The notes under the pieces: model-generated
The model's input: the letters and a program-made list of their open reading frames with translations, nothing else
Told to the model about the DNA's origin: nothing
Database searches by the model: none
NCBI GenBank assembly: GCA_034509925.1
Contig: CM067534.1
Span: forward strand, 3,120,001-3,184,000
Length of the DNA stretch: 64,000 bases
DNA from: Hirudinaria manillensis
Lineage: Eukaryota; Annelida; Clitellata; Hirudinida; Hirudinidae
Reading direction: 5' to 3'
In this document: piece by piece, positions 48,001 to 59,589 of the stretch
Layout of the letters: each line of letters begins with the position of its first letter
Position numbering within the stretch: position 1 is the first letter of the stretch
Translations under genes and position numbers: made by a program

Positions 48001-51000
48001 AAAGCAAAATGGAGGCAAAACAATGACTGCACAATGGATGATGCAAGTGGAATCCAAAGATCCAAGATGGAGATGCAAGCGATACATCAGCGTCTTTCAG
48101 AGAAGCAGCAGTTTGTCCAAGGATTAACGTTTAATGCTGGCTTCTGATGTATGGATCTCAAATCCGGGGCTTTTTCCAGGAGGAGAATCCTGATTCTTGA
48201 ATCCTTTTATCGTCCGCCTCTTTAGAGCGGACATCTTGTTTATCTTTCTCTTCTTATTGTTGGTGCTGTTGCTGTTATTATTATTATTGTTGTTGTTGTT
48301 ATAGTTGATGGTTGTGGTTTTTTGAACTGTTTTGTTTTTCATGTGATTTCTCTAATACGTCTTATAGTTTCCTTTTCGAATGTTGCCGTTTTCATTTACT
48401 GTAAACTGATTTTATGTTTGTGCATCGTTTTATTTTGCTTCATCTACTTAGGCTAGCAGCTAGGAGAGCACTGAAAGGTTGAGTTCAAGGTCGGGTCAAA
48501 TGTCATGCAACGTGGAAAACGTTGGAATGAAGTCAATTAAGTGCATCTCTATTGCCTCAATTCGACTTTCAATTCCACGTCACTACTGCTTCTGTCACTG
48601 CCATTGTAGTCGTCGTCATCATCATCATCGGCGTCCTCCTCCTCCTCATCATCACTATGTCGTTATAAATAACCATCGTCATTGCCATCGTCATCGTCAC
48701 CAACTCCTTAGCAATTCTGAATGAGTCTCTCTCTCTATATCTCTTCTCATCATCATCATCGGTCGAATTAGTTTCTGTAAATCAAAGGGACTTCAAAATG
48801 AACAACAAAAATTTGTTTTCCGTTCATTATATTTTAATTCTTTTTATTTAATTTTAAGCTAAATTAAATTTAAATTTTATTTCTAATTTAACGGAGCGTT
48901 GGACCAATCAAGGCGCTGTTTGCCAGTGACGTCTACAATCACGTGACGTGTGGTCCTATTATCGTCCACGAGCATTGAATGAAAGTTGCTTTCCTTTCGC
49001 TTTTATTATTTTTTTTTTATAATTTTATTACAAAATAATAGTTTCTGGAGTCCAAGAACTTCATTGAAAGCATTCCGAGTGCCTTTGATGTCGTCGGATG
49101 AGGAAAAATTACGTGCATTATCGTCGAAATATTTAAAAACGCTTGATTTCAAATTATAGCAAATATCTGTATACGTGTTTATGATGTTAGGCAGATAAAT
49201 ATCATCTATTTAATTGTAGAATTTACGATGTTTGCATTTGAAATGGAAATATATTTACAGTTTAAGCAGCTCGGATTGATTTTAAAAGTGAAGAAATCGC
49301 AGATTCTGACAGGGAGTGATTTGAATTCCTGAATGAGGAGAAAAATTGAAGTTTTTAATCTCGAACTTTCAAAAGAACGTCACACCTGTCCAGGTGCCAA
49401 TTGTTCATTCCTTTCTGATTCCTAAAAAAATGAGTGAGTGAGTGAGTGAGTGAGTGAGTGAGTGAGTGAGTGAGTGAGTGAGTGAGTGAGTGAGTGAGTG
49501 AGTGAGTGAGTGAGTGAGTGAGTGAGTGAGTGAGTGAGTGAGTGAGTGAGTGAGTGAGTGAGTGAGTGAGTGAGTGAGTGAGTGAGTGAGTGAGTGAGTG
49601 AGTGAGTGAGTGAGTGAGTGAGTGAGTGAGTGAGTGAGTGAGTGAGTGAGTGAGTGAGTGAGTGAGTGAGTGAGTGAGTGAGTGAGTGAGTGAGTGAGTG
49701 AGTGAGTGAGTGAGTGAGTGAGTGAGTGAGTGAGTGAGTGAGTGAGTGAGTGAGTGAGTGAGTGAGTAAAAGAACGAGGGAGCAATTGAAAAGAAGGAGT
49801 CGAAAAAGTAATCTTCTCTCAGCACTTTCCAGTCTTTTGAACAAAAGCTAAGCACTTTAAAATAATTTCTTAACTCATTGAGATGAAAACATTAGAAAGA
49901 GTATCTGAAAGTTATTGTTGTTGCTTACTTTTCCATCTTTGATGATAATCGTGGCGGAAGCTGGACAGCTGTCTCTGACAGTTCGTAAAGAGACGACGGA
50001 AAGGTAGAGATAGTCTCTAAAAAGCTCAGAGAACCTAATTTTTAAATCTTGAAATTGCTTTGACCTGAACGAATGTTCCTGAACTTGCATCTTCGCTTCT
50101 TTTGTTGAGAATCACGCAGCATTTTCTAACGTCTAATTGATGTCGCCCGAATGTATTCAAATGGTTTTTCCATTCATTCATTTTTTCATTCATTCGTTCC
50201 TCCGTTCGTTCTGTCGTTCATTCGCTTGCACATTCAATCCTTCAAATCTTATCCATGGATCTGTTCTCGCTAGCTAACTAGTGAATTCACTGAAAGTTGA
50301 ATATTTGTGATAAATTTTTTTTTTAAATGTATAAAAATAAAAGCAGTGACGAACATCATCGTTGTTATTTTCACCACCATCATCATCACTATTATCGTCA
50401 TCGTCATCAAAATAGCGTCAACGTCTTCATCGTCTTCATTTCCAACACCATCATCATCATCAGGAAGGGAACACAACAAGAACAACAACAAAAAACACAC
50501 AAAGAGATTGCTAAGCAAGCGAATCAATTAATCAAGCACATCAAATCCCACTCCGTGTGACCTTTTGACCCCTGGAAATCCGCAACAGAAACAACGCCAC
50601 AGTTCATCGTCTGCTCCATCGAGCCAAAATAAAATATTGTTTTTTTCTTTTAAATAATAAATGGATTAATTGTAATAATTAAACTAATGACAGAGCTGAT
50701 AAATAAAGTAATAATAATTTGTTTTATAAACAATTAATAATCATTCTTTAAAAAATAAGATAATATTAATAATAATAAATAATAATAATAATAATAATCA
50801 CTTATACACTTAATGATTTCCTAGAATTACGATTGCCAAAACATTTGCAATACTTTTAAAAATAATAATTTGAAAGCCACGAATACATTCGTTTGAATAT
50901 TCTGCATTGTAAATCAACATTGATTTATCCACGGTTATCAGTGTCATTGCCATAAATGATCACAACGTATCCATTAATTAATCCCTTAATATATCATATT

Positions 51001-54000
51001 ATCGTTATTAAATTTTCAATAATGCTTTATCAACGTCATATTATACATCCTTATTATCGCCAATGTAACGAGGGTCATGGAAAATCGTTTATCATTGACG
51101 TTAATTTTGACGTTTCTTTGATTCCATGTCAGCTGATTGGACGTGATCACGTGACGAGCGGAAGTGCGTCTTTGATTGGTTGTTTAGTTGAGCGTAATAA
51201 TCATATCGTCATTAATATTAATCATGTTGTCGTTATCATTGTTGCTATTGTTGTTGTGACCTTTTCAAAGTGATGTGAAAGATGTTCAGTTAGGTGGATG
51301 TTGTGATCATGCGCGGGTGCTATCAATAACGTTCTCATTTTAATACTACACCCAGGGATATAAGTATCTCACCCTTTAGGACTCTTGTTAAACCCAATTG
51401 AATGAATGAATGATGAAAAGAAAGAAATGATATCAATAGATTGTCCAGAGATTTGTTCGTCGGGCAAAATTGGCTTCCTTCTCCCTAAAATGCTTAAGAT
51501 GTTATTGCCGATGACGACATCAATAATGGTCGTCATCACCATCCTCTTACTCCTCTTCTTCCTCCTCCTCCTCAACGTCATCGTCAGCATCATCATCATC
51601 ATCATCATCACCATCACCACCACCACCACCACGACCATCATCATCATTTTAAAACTTCACCTGACACTGACAGCCGTACAGAACGAAAGACAGCCGAGAA
51701 ACAGCGCCCAGGTACGACAAGACCAACTGGACCAGGAATTACAGCAACACGGTCCATCGACGGTCTCACTGCACGCCACCGTCTCGGCCACCCACCCAGC
51801 TTTCAACCCACACAAGTCCACCAACAACAACAATAGCAACAATAACAACAACAACGGCAGCCATCATCATCATCATCACCATAGGTTGTTGTCTGCTCAT
51901 CATCATCATCACCATCATCACCAGCAACAACAACAGCAACATCATCTCGGATCGCACCTGCTTGGCGTTCAGGACTCCATGATGGGCGGTCATTCCAAGG
52001 CTGACCATCTGCAGGCAGGTCGGTGATGATGACGATGATGATGGCGGTAATGGTGACGACGACAATGAAGGTGATTAAGATGAAAACGACGATGAATCTC
52101 CTTCATTCTCATCACATGAACGTGATAACGATGATGACGACTATGATGATCTTGATGATGATCGTCGAAGTTGTTGACGACAACGACGGCGATGACGACG
52201 ATGTTGATAAAGACTTGTACTGGCGCAAATCACTCTGGGAGGTGCGCTACATAAACGCCTCTGACGCTCATGGCGCCACATAAATTCACTTATCATTACC
52301 ACCACTACCTCTACCACCACCGCCACCAGCATCATCGTCGTCGTCGTCATCATCGTCATCATCATCGTCATGGTCGCAGGTGACGAAGAAGTTGACGTGA
52401 CGAGCGTCGGAGAGCAGGAGAGCAGTCGAGGCAGTCACCAGAGTTCCTCGGCAGTCGTGTTGTACCCCGACGGCCTCCCTTTGTGTCCGATTGGACACGA
52501 AACCATCTACGAATGTTCGGCCAGACTTCTCTTCATGGCCGTCAAGTGGTCCAAAAGCTTGCCTTCGTTCGCCAACCTACCCTTCAGAGATCAGGTGATG
52601 ATGATGATGATGATGATGGTGGTGGTGATGAGGATGACGATGATGATGGTGGTGTTGGTGGTGGTGGTAGTGGTCATAATAAATCATCGTCATTATTTGA
52701 TGATGACTACGACTATGTTGATGATGTCGACGACAATGTATTATATCCCTAGTGATTATAGAATTAAGTATAGTTCATGAATGTTCATAATTTAAAAAAT
52801 AAATGTTTGAATTGAATTTTGTTTCATAAAATGATTTTCTATTGAAATTAATCAAGTATTTTCGCTTATTTTTGGTTTTATTCATAAATATTTTAAGAGA
52901 TAATTGAGATGCATCTATTTATTAAATACAAAGTAATATATATTTGGCGGGCCAAAAAACTAAAAGTTACTGACAATAACATCACCCATCTCAAGTCATA
53001 TTATAATAATATATACAAATTATAATTTATAAATAAGTTATACAAATTCAAATTTAATACATTTAAATCAACCGGTACAAATTCAGCAAATTCACGCAAC
53101 GCAGAGTGAAACGATATTAACAAATAAACAACATCTTTTGATTCCAGTCTGAAATTCCTCAGGCAACTTAATTTTAACAGCTTAATATATTTAATAGCTT
53201 AAATTAATAAGGAATCCCCCACACCCCGTTACGATAGCTTTCGCTAGAGGAAGTGAATTGAATATTATTCGCGAACGATCTCCGTAGTTCTCCGAAAAAC
53301 TCATAGCGTCCTCAGAATTGGAACTGTTAATCTGTTTCTGGTCGATTTCCACTTTTATGGATCCGTGTCGTGAAAAATGATCAATCCAGGATACATTTTA
53401 ATCTCGTTCAGTCGTTCCCTCCACCATGGCCAGTTCTGAGATGACTTCGTGCTAATGCGCTCTTCGTCGGTCAGATGCGCGCGTATTACTGCGCCAATCA
53501 GGCCGAATCACGCAGTCCTGACAAGCGAATCCGCGCAAAAAATGAGTGCGCATTATAATCTGACGACCCCTCTGCAGATTAGGTCAGTCGTTAAAACATC
53601 ATTATCAAGCCCGCCACGTCCACTAGGATTATTGCCAGTCATTCCAACGGATGATGAAATGAAAGGAAAACAAGCATCGTCATCGTCGTCGTCATTATCA
53701 TCGTCGTCGTCGTCGTCGTCGCCGTCATCGTCATCATCTCCGACATCAACGTAATCATAATCATCGTCCTCCTCATCATCGTCGCCTTTTATTCTGATGC
53801 ATGCTTTTCTTCGGAGGAAGAATGGAGGGAGGTTGAAGTGGACACAAAGCAATTGAAAAACTCGTCTGCTCAGAAAACATTTCCCGCCACAACGAGACAC
53901 GTGACAGGTCGAGGCGATGGGAGTTGAATTTCTAACATCTCCAACGTTCCTATTGGAACTCGCTATTGCGTTAAATCATAATCGTCATCTTCACCATCTT

Positions 54001-55591
54001 CGTTGTCATCTCAGTCGTCATCATCACCGTCGTCGTCATGATGTTGTTTACATCATCTCTAAATCTTTAATTCATCAACGACTCAGATTGGCAGTATAAT
54101 CTCCGAATCGCCACAACACGTTTTGCTGAACGGATATCTTGAACAAATGAAAAAATGTACAAAACAAACAGACAGACAGACAGACAAACAAACAAACAAA
54201 CAACGACAACAACCAATCAATCCACCTCCAACAGGTAATCCTATTGGAAGAATCCTGGTCAGAGCTATTCCTCCTGTGCGCTATTCAGTGGAGCATGCCG
54301 ATGGAAACTTCACCTCTCTTCGCCATCACTGAACATGCCCAGAACTCTTCCAAGTCCCAAGTCCAAGTCCAGTCGGACATGCGCATCCTTCAGGAACTGA
54401 CGTCACGCTTCCGGACTCTCCAGGTCGATCCGCCGGAGTTTGCCTGCCACAAGGCAGTCGTACTGTTCAAGCCAGGTTATGATGATTATTATTATTATTA
54501 TAAGTTGATGAATATTTATTAATAGCTTCTAGCTGCTCTAATATGTTAGTAATATAACTTTACTTTAATTATTTCATTTTAGTTATTCATAAGATATTTA
54601 AATATGATAAAAGCAATTGGCCATGCTTATCAAAAGAGGTTATATTGCATAAATCATTGACGATCGAGGTGTTTGTAGCAGTTTATACTAACAAATTATC
54701 ATAATTTATGCAGAAACTCGAGGACTTAAAGACCCGCGTCAGGTGGAAAACTTGCAGGATCAGGCTCAAGTCATGTTGGGTCAACATGCCAGGACGCAGT
54801 ATCCTTCGCAACCTATCAGGTGAACATAAATAATAACAATTATAATAATTAATTAACTATGAATTTATTAATAATTTTAATTCATTGTTATCAGTTGCTT
54901 GTAACCTTTATGACAAATAAAAGTAATTTTGTTTTGTTCATAATTAACTGATGAATTGGGCTCGTAATAGCAAGACGACTGTAATGAATAATGACATCGT
55001 GATATTATGCAAATCAGTTTTTTGTATTTGATTTAAATTGAAAATCTGAAAAAAAATCAGAAATCTTTAGCTCCATATTTATTCATAAGTATTCTTATTT
55101 CTCTGTCCGCATCTTCCAGTTCCAAATGTGTCTTCAACAACTCTCTCCCCACAATTGCAGTATTAAAGTTCAATACAGCATTATAATTGATAAAGATTTG
55201 GTTGAATATTGGGCACATTCATACATCTTAATTCATGTAATCAAATATATATTAAATTCTTAATTGACAGTTTAAATTAAATCCTTTTTAAATTAATAGC
55301 TTAAAATAAATGCACTTGTTGAGAATCATTTAGAAAAAAAATTATTATCATATCTTCACACCCATGAAGAAACAAGAAAAAAAACCTAATTAACTCACCT
55401 AATCTAATCCTCACCTGAATACTTAGCATACTTGAATGACCTGATTTCTGATTGACAGGTTTGGAAGGTTGCTCCTCCTACTTCCTTTGCTGAGGTTGGT
55501 GCCCTCGGAACGAATCGAGAACCTGTTTTTCAGGAGAGCCATTGGGAACATGCCGATGGAGAAGTTGCTCTGCGATATGTTTAAGAGTTGA
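45035..55591 (+). CDS. nr2e3: Nuclear receptor NR2E3/PNR-like (eight coding exons, 614 aa)
   Basis: A nuclear, DNA-binding transcription factor of the NR2E group (PNR in vertebrates, Hr51/unfulfilled in insects), linked there to photoreceptor and neuronal fate. Exons: 45035-45089, 46282-46927, 47069-47172, 51674-52018, 52380-52594, 54235-54475, 54714-54819, 55459-55591. All have GT-AG borders and matching phases (1, 2, 1, 1, 0, 1, 2), summing to 1845 bases. The zinc-finger domain starts at C199. Its P-box CNGCSG (216-221) and six-residue first spacing of finger two (C235-x6-C242) are diagnostic of PNR, not TLX. The A-box region [12 protein letters not shown] follows. The hinge (exon 4) carries Asn, His and Gln runs. 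The ligand-binding domain (from about residue 395) shows the LPFRDQ and [10 protein letters not shown] signature and ends with [11 protein letters not shown], the AF-2 region. The MSEDNN start follows CAAC, a good context. Confidence 0.93.
45090..46281 (+). other. NR2E3-like intron 1
   Basis: A 1192-bp AT-rich intron, GTTTGT to TGCTTTCAG. It contains CACGTGAC at 45621-45628. No coding sequence was seen inside. Confidence 0.75.
49431..49767. repeat. (GAGT)n microsatellite, about 84 units
   Basis: A pure GAGT array of 337 bp in intron 3 of the NR2E3-like gene, same motif and orientation as 3752-4134. Confidence 0.97.
51136..51179. promoter_or_regulatory. Intronic promoter-like cluster (two inverted CCAAT, E-box, ETS)
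   Basis: ATTGG at 51136-51140, CACGTGAC at 51148-51155, CGGAAGTG at 51159-51166 and ATTGG at 51175-51179 are packed into 44 bp, about 0.5 kb upstream of exon 4. An alternative transcript lacking the zinc fingers, or an antisense promoter, is possible. Confidence 0.35.
51586..51650 (+). repeat. CAT/CAC triplet tract at the 3' end of intron 3
   Basis: (CAT)n then (CAC)n triplets immediately upstream of exon 4. They are complementary to the GAT/GGT tracts that begin introns 4 and 5. Confidence 0.85.
52019..52379 (+). other. NR2E3-like intron 4 with complementary ends
   Basis: A 361-bp intron. TGATGATGACGATGATGA at 52024-52041 is exactly complementary to TCATCATCGTCATCATCA at 52347-52364, so an 18-bp stem can form between a point five bases inside the donor and one 15 bases before the acceptor. 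Confidence 0.8.
52595..54234 (+). other. NR2E3-like intron 5
   Basis: A 1640-bp intron whose donor is itself the first unit of a GATG/GGTG tract (52595-52680). CGTC/ATC-rich tracts lie at 53675-53790 and 53980-54040, CACGTGAC at 53898-53905, and a GACA/AACA tract at 54170-54204. Confidence 0.75.
54820..55458 (+). other. NR2E3-like intron 7
   Basis: A 639-bp AT-rich intron, GTGAAC to ATTGACAG, with no recognisable content. Confidence 0.7.
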
Positions 55592-56513
55592 ACAAGCAGT
55601 TTGCGATACTTCTGTCTGTTTGTTTGTTTATCTGATTGATTGATTGTTTCTGTCTTTGTCTGTGGCTTTGTTTGTCTTCCAATTGTTGTTGTTGTTGTTG
55701 TTGACACAATTCAGTATTTCCAGGCTATAGAAGATGGCCGAGAGGATTGTAGAGAAATTGTAAAAAGGATAAACTCATTGAAATTTAATCTGAATGGACA
55801 AGCTTGTGTTACTGGAATGACTTATGAATATTCAAATTAGGTCGTGCGAAATTGATAGCGATGTCATTGAAGTTTGAAGCCCCGCCCATATTTGGATAGC
55901 GGCCATTACTAAAGTTTTATTTTCGTGAATTTTGAACTATTTTTTTACTCTAAAAGTTTATTCCACTTCATCAAAAGTATTTCTTAAAGAACGATGATCC
56001 GGCATGAACAAATAGAAATAAATAAACAAATAAGTAGAAATACGCGAATATGTTTGAAAATATATTATTTTTAACCCCACTAATGTTAAATCAAAAATTA
56101 CAATCCACCTCAAATTCTTATTGCACTTAGATTAGAATTTTGTTTTCAGACTTGAAAACAATTTAAATAATATATTTTAAATTAGAATCTCTAAAAGCCG
56201 TATTATACTAGTTGAATATATTTCTTTTACCTTAAACTCTATCCTAATCTGTGCCTGTCTTGACAAGATGTTGAGGCTTTTAATGGAATCTTCTTAAACG
56301 TAACCAATAAAAACAATACCGTTATTAATAGAACTTTAAATAAATCTCAGTGCTATGACATATAGAAAAAAAATCAAATCAAATATAAATGAACTCGTTA
56401 ATGTAAAATACAACAAATGGAAACCATCAACAATTGAATGCGTTTCACCCAATATCACCCACGATTCCTCCCCAAGAAAACCCCTTGGGTACCCCACAAC
56501 GTGACGTGAAACA
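55592..56513. other. NR2E3-like 3' UTR and intergenic DNA
   Basis: TTTG/GTT-rich sequence follows the stop. AATAAA-type poly(A) signals lie at about 56017-56025. Nothing else is recognised. Confidence 0.45.
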
Positions 56514-56523
56514 TTTATAAAGG
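56514..56523 (+). promoter_or_regulatory. Possible TATA box of a plus-strand gene
   Basis: TTTATAAAGG at 56514-56523, just after GTGACGTG. About 120 bases downstream of the predicted start lies a donor-like ACA|GTAAAG at about 56669. It may be the first, noncoding exon for the possible coding exon at 57730. Confidence 0.3.
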
Positions 56524-57568
56524 TGAAGGAAGACAGGACAGACGATCATTCATCCGTGCAATTGAGATCGGTGTATTGGAGCGTGAAAGACGCCTAAGAA
56601 TCACAAGCAATTACTCATCTGCCTCTTCCCCGCGGAACAATAACCAGTGACGATGACAGCAATAACAGTAAAGACAACAATCTAAGAGATGTACCAATGA
56701 TACACTATCTTTCATATAACACTGCTATAAAGTACTCTGCTATGCAGAATTTCAAATATTAAATTATATAATATTATTAATTCACAACTTAATATTAAAG
56801 AGTTTTTTTCAGCGGTGTCAATAGACTCATAAATCAAACCACAATTTGTTATTTTTTAACACGATAAAAATAATTCCCATGAACCACCATCCTCTTGAAT
56901 CTATTAAGACCACATAAATCCATACTACCAGCAAAACCCAATGAATCAATCAGTTATAACCAACCGAACCCAATCAGTCAACCGATCAGTTATAATCAAC
57001 CAGACAAAAACAATCTCAACAGAGCATCATAAACAAGACCGGGTGATTAAAAAGGTTGCCCAAAACAAACAGAAAGGACTATTTATACATCATCAGTTGG
57101 TTTAACACCAAGCTTAGAATTTAAAAAACAAATCATTTAATAAAAATTTATAAACGTTTATATCAATGAAAAAGGTAACATATAAAGTTAAGAACAAATT
57201 ATAACGTATTGAAATATTTAATAAATCATTAAAATAGTGCAGGGCACCAACAATGTCAATAAATCAATAAATCTAAGAATAGTGGTACCTATGGAATAAA
57301 CGAAATAAAGGGGTTTTCATAGATTACGTGTTACGTAATCACAAAGTAAAACTTTTTGTCTAAAACTGTACTTTACTGTACATATAAGCATTTTAGTAAT
57401 TAACATAATTAATAAACAAAGAATAAGCCTGGAAGACAAAAGAATGTCCATGTGCATTTAATAACGGATAATAGACAACTACAAATCATTTTTTTAAGCC
57501 CGGTATCACCAGCCAATCACAATTAGTATTTGGCCCTTTCTAATATTCACTCGTCCATAACGAACCCG

Positions 57569-57582
57569 CCGCTAGATGGCGA
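57569..57582 (+). promoter_or_regulatory. CTCF-like motif
   Basis: CCGCTAGATGGCGA matches the vertebrate/insect CTCF core CCASYAGRKGGCRS at 12 of 14 positions. A second 12/14 match lies at 47832-47845. Confidence 0.25.
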
Positions 57583-57729
57583 TCAAAAACAAAGGTTGAA
57601 GACAACCAGAGCGACATGAGAACGACTTACAAAGCTTAAATATTTCACAACTCCTTGGAACACCAAGCGAGGTGTTTCTCGTTGGGGTACATTTCAGAAT
57701 GTTTTAAAAGTCATTACATTTATCCTCAG

Positions 57730-57789
57730 CGATGATAACAAGGATTACCGTCGCCATCATCATCGTCATCATAACCACCTCATTAATAA
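57730..57789 (+). CDS. Possible signal-peptide exon of a secreted or membrane protein
   Basis: A good acceptor (ACATTTATCCTCAG, ending 57729) is followed two bases later by an ATG at 57732. The frame reads [17 protein letters not shown], a short basic start and a hydrophobic core, and reaches a donor-like AATAA|GTAAAA at 57789 in phase 1. Phase-1 introns right after signal peptides are common in animals. Without splicing, the frame stops after 7 further codons. Caution: the hydrophobic core is partly an ATC triplet tract, which encodes Ile by chance, and no downstream exon was identified before the LINE insertion. Confidence 0.28.
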
Positions 57790-58524
57790 GTAAAACACGA
57801 ACAGTTTGGTGAAGATATTCGTTATTTAATAAAGTTTTTAAACACATCACTACTCCTAATGATAATGATGATAACAATAATAATTATTATAATTAAATAA
57901 CATCAATTGAAATTAAGTATTATTATTATTGTTATTAATAATAACTTTAAGAAATATCAACGGCCATGATCAGTCGATTAATAAAATATTAAAATTAACT
58001 AAGAATGATTGGTTAAATAATGCTAAACAATAGATGAATAGCTTCATTTTAAGCCCTATCGTTTAATGAATTTCACTGGGTTTTTTTGACAATGGGAATA
58101 CATTTTAAGGTTCCTTTTTGAAGCGACAGGCAAGTTATGATTGGTTATCCAATAACGTAATTTTTATAAGACACTTAGTGAATTTGAGAAACAAATTAAT
58201 TACATAAGTTCTCCAGTTCTCAATTGCAGCCCTTCACCTACCCATCCATCCATCCATCCATCCATCCATCCATCCATCCATCCAGTCGAGTTGAGAACAC
58301 CTTACGAAATGACTTCACGTGACTCCAGGAGATTGGGTATGGTCGTCTGGACGAACGAAATTTTTGGCATTTATGAAAAAAGTTGTCTACGTTTGCGTGC
58401 TGACTGTTTCGAACGATCTTTAGACTTAGTTTTTTCGACTTAAAACAAACGTTTCAAGTCTAATTTGTCTAATTACGTTGCCAAATAAAGTTATTTTTTT
58501 GTCCTTGAAAGAAAAAAGTTCGAA
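57790..58524. other. AT-rich DNA with a short (CATC)n tract
   Basis: CATC repeat at 58241-58283, then CACGTGAC at 58316-58323. No exon was recognised. Confidence 0.45.
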
Positions 58525-59031
58525 ATGGCGGAAGGTTTAAGACACCGGGGTACCGGGTCAAAACTAGGACTGCACCTATGCGATAGGTGTGAAAAAGACA
58601 ATGCTGAAGTGATGAAAAAGCTATTAAATTGTTGCAAAATTGAAGGACATATTGACGAGCTGAGTACCGAAGTAAAAGAAATAAAAGACATTCTGAAAGT
58701 CAAAGTTGATAAGGAAGCCTTGATTGAAATTCGAGAAATCAAACAAATGCTGCAAGAGAAAGAATTGAGGCAAACTGAACTGGATGTATATAAAGTAGAG
58801 ATGGCTGAACTGAGAAATAAACTGGATGATTTGAAACAAATGTGCAGTAAAATGACTGAAATTGAAGAGATGCTAAAGGAAAATGCAACTGAAACTTATC
58901 TAGTCCAAAGCTCCATCAAAAAAATAGAAGAAAACCAACAAGCCACAAAGGATTGGTCAAGTTTATTTAAAGATAAAGTAGGTGAAGTAATGGTGGGGAG
59001 AGCGCCAAACTTTGGAAAGAAAAGATCTTAG
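58525..59031 (+). CDS. Coiled-coil protein, possible LINE ORF1 fragment (168 aa)
   Basis: I do not recognise the family. The ORF starts in a good context (GAAATGG). Residues of about 18-33 contain a Cys pair (LCDRC) and a later Cys pair (NCC), suggesting a partial zinc-binding motif. From about residue 40 to 140 the sequence is a Lys/Glu/Leu heptad-rich coiled coil. It ends with a short basic tail. Cys motif plus coiled coil fits ORF1 proteins of CR1/L2-type LINEs, and a decayed LINE RT starts about 570 bp downstream on the same strand. The two are separated by DNA that matches neither, so a shared origin is an inference. A short host protein is the alternative. Confidence 0.45.
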   Translation: MAEGLRHRGTGSKLGLHLCDRCEKDNAEVMKKLLNCCKIEGHIDELSTEVKEIKDILKVKVDKEALIEIREIKQMLQEKELRQTELDVYKVEMAELRNKLDDLKQMCSKMTEIEEMLKENATETYLVQSSIKKIEENQQATKDWSSLFKDKVGEVMVGRAPNFGKKRS

Positions 59032-59589
59032 AATTTATGGTGCATTTATAATAAGGTTATAGAGCGCTTTGTACCGGGGCGCTAGCATTGTGTTTCACAT
59101 TTTCTGAAAGGTATTTTAATGTGCTATTAGAATGCCTAAAAAGATTTTTGGCACAAATCATAGTGAGAAGAGGACAGCTTGCCTAACGATGGAATGACCT
59201 CATGTGGGTTGCTGGGAAACGTTTATAATAAGAACATTTGAATAATTTTTCAAACCAAATTATGTCATGTTATAGTGATCTGAACTATTTCTGCTATATC
59301 ACTTTTGTTAAAATTAGAAATATTTGTTAAATTTAGCGCATTCGCTATCTTCGGTTCTCAATGTAAACAAATTTTAGGGAGCTTTCGGAATTAATTTTGA
59401 GGTACTCTGACCGATGGCGAAATGTATTTTTTTAGAAAGATAATTCAATGCAGATTCTGAATTCGCTTTTCGATTTTTCGCACAAAGCTCCGTTTTCCTG
59501 GAAATCGGCTTTGAGCATCGGCCACCTGTACTAAATTTCCCGTTAAAGATAAATTTTTTTTATTATATCCACATAATTTCCGTGAACAT
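59032..59589. other. Unassigned DNA between the coiled-coil ORF and the LINE
   Basis: No ORF or repeat is recognisable. It may be a deleted remnant of the LINE (endonuclease region) or flanking host sequence. Confidence 0.35.

Larger units (their letters stand above)
47173..51673 (+). other. NR2E3-like intron 3 with repeat and regulatory-like sites
   Basis: A 4501-bp intron separating the zinc-finger exons from the hinge exon. It holds overlapping CREs at 47476-47485, a CTCF-like core at 47832-47845, CCAAT/TGACGT/CACGTGAC at 48904-48947, a (GAGT)n array at 49431-49767, a promoter-like cluster at 51136-51179 and a CAT/CAC tract ending about 25 bases before the acceptor. No additional exon was recognised. 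Confidence 0.75.

Noticed and set aside
51406..51673. Hydrophobic N-terminal extension continuous with exon 4
   Set aside because: Lies in intron 3; it is open mainly because of ATC/CTC repeats, and the canonical splice at 51673 matches exon 3 in phase. Kept only as a remark under the intronic promoter finding.
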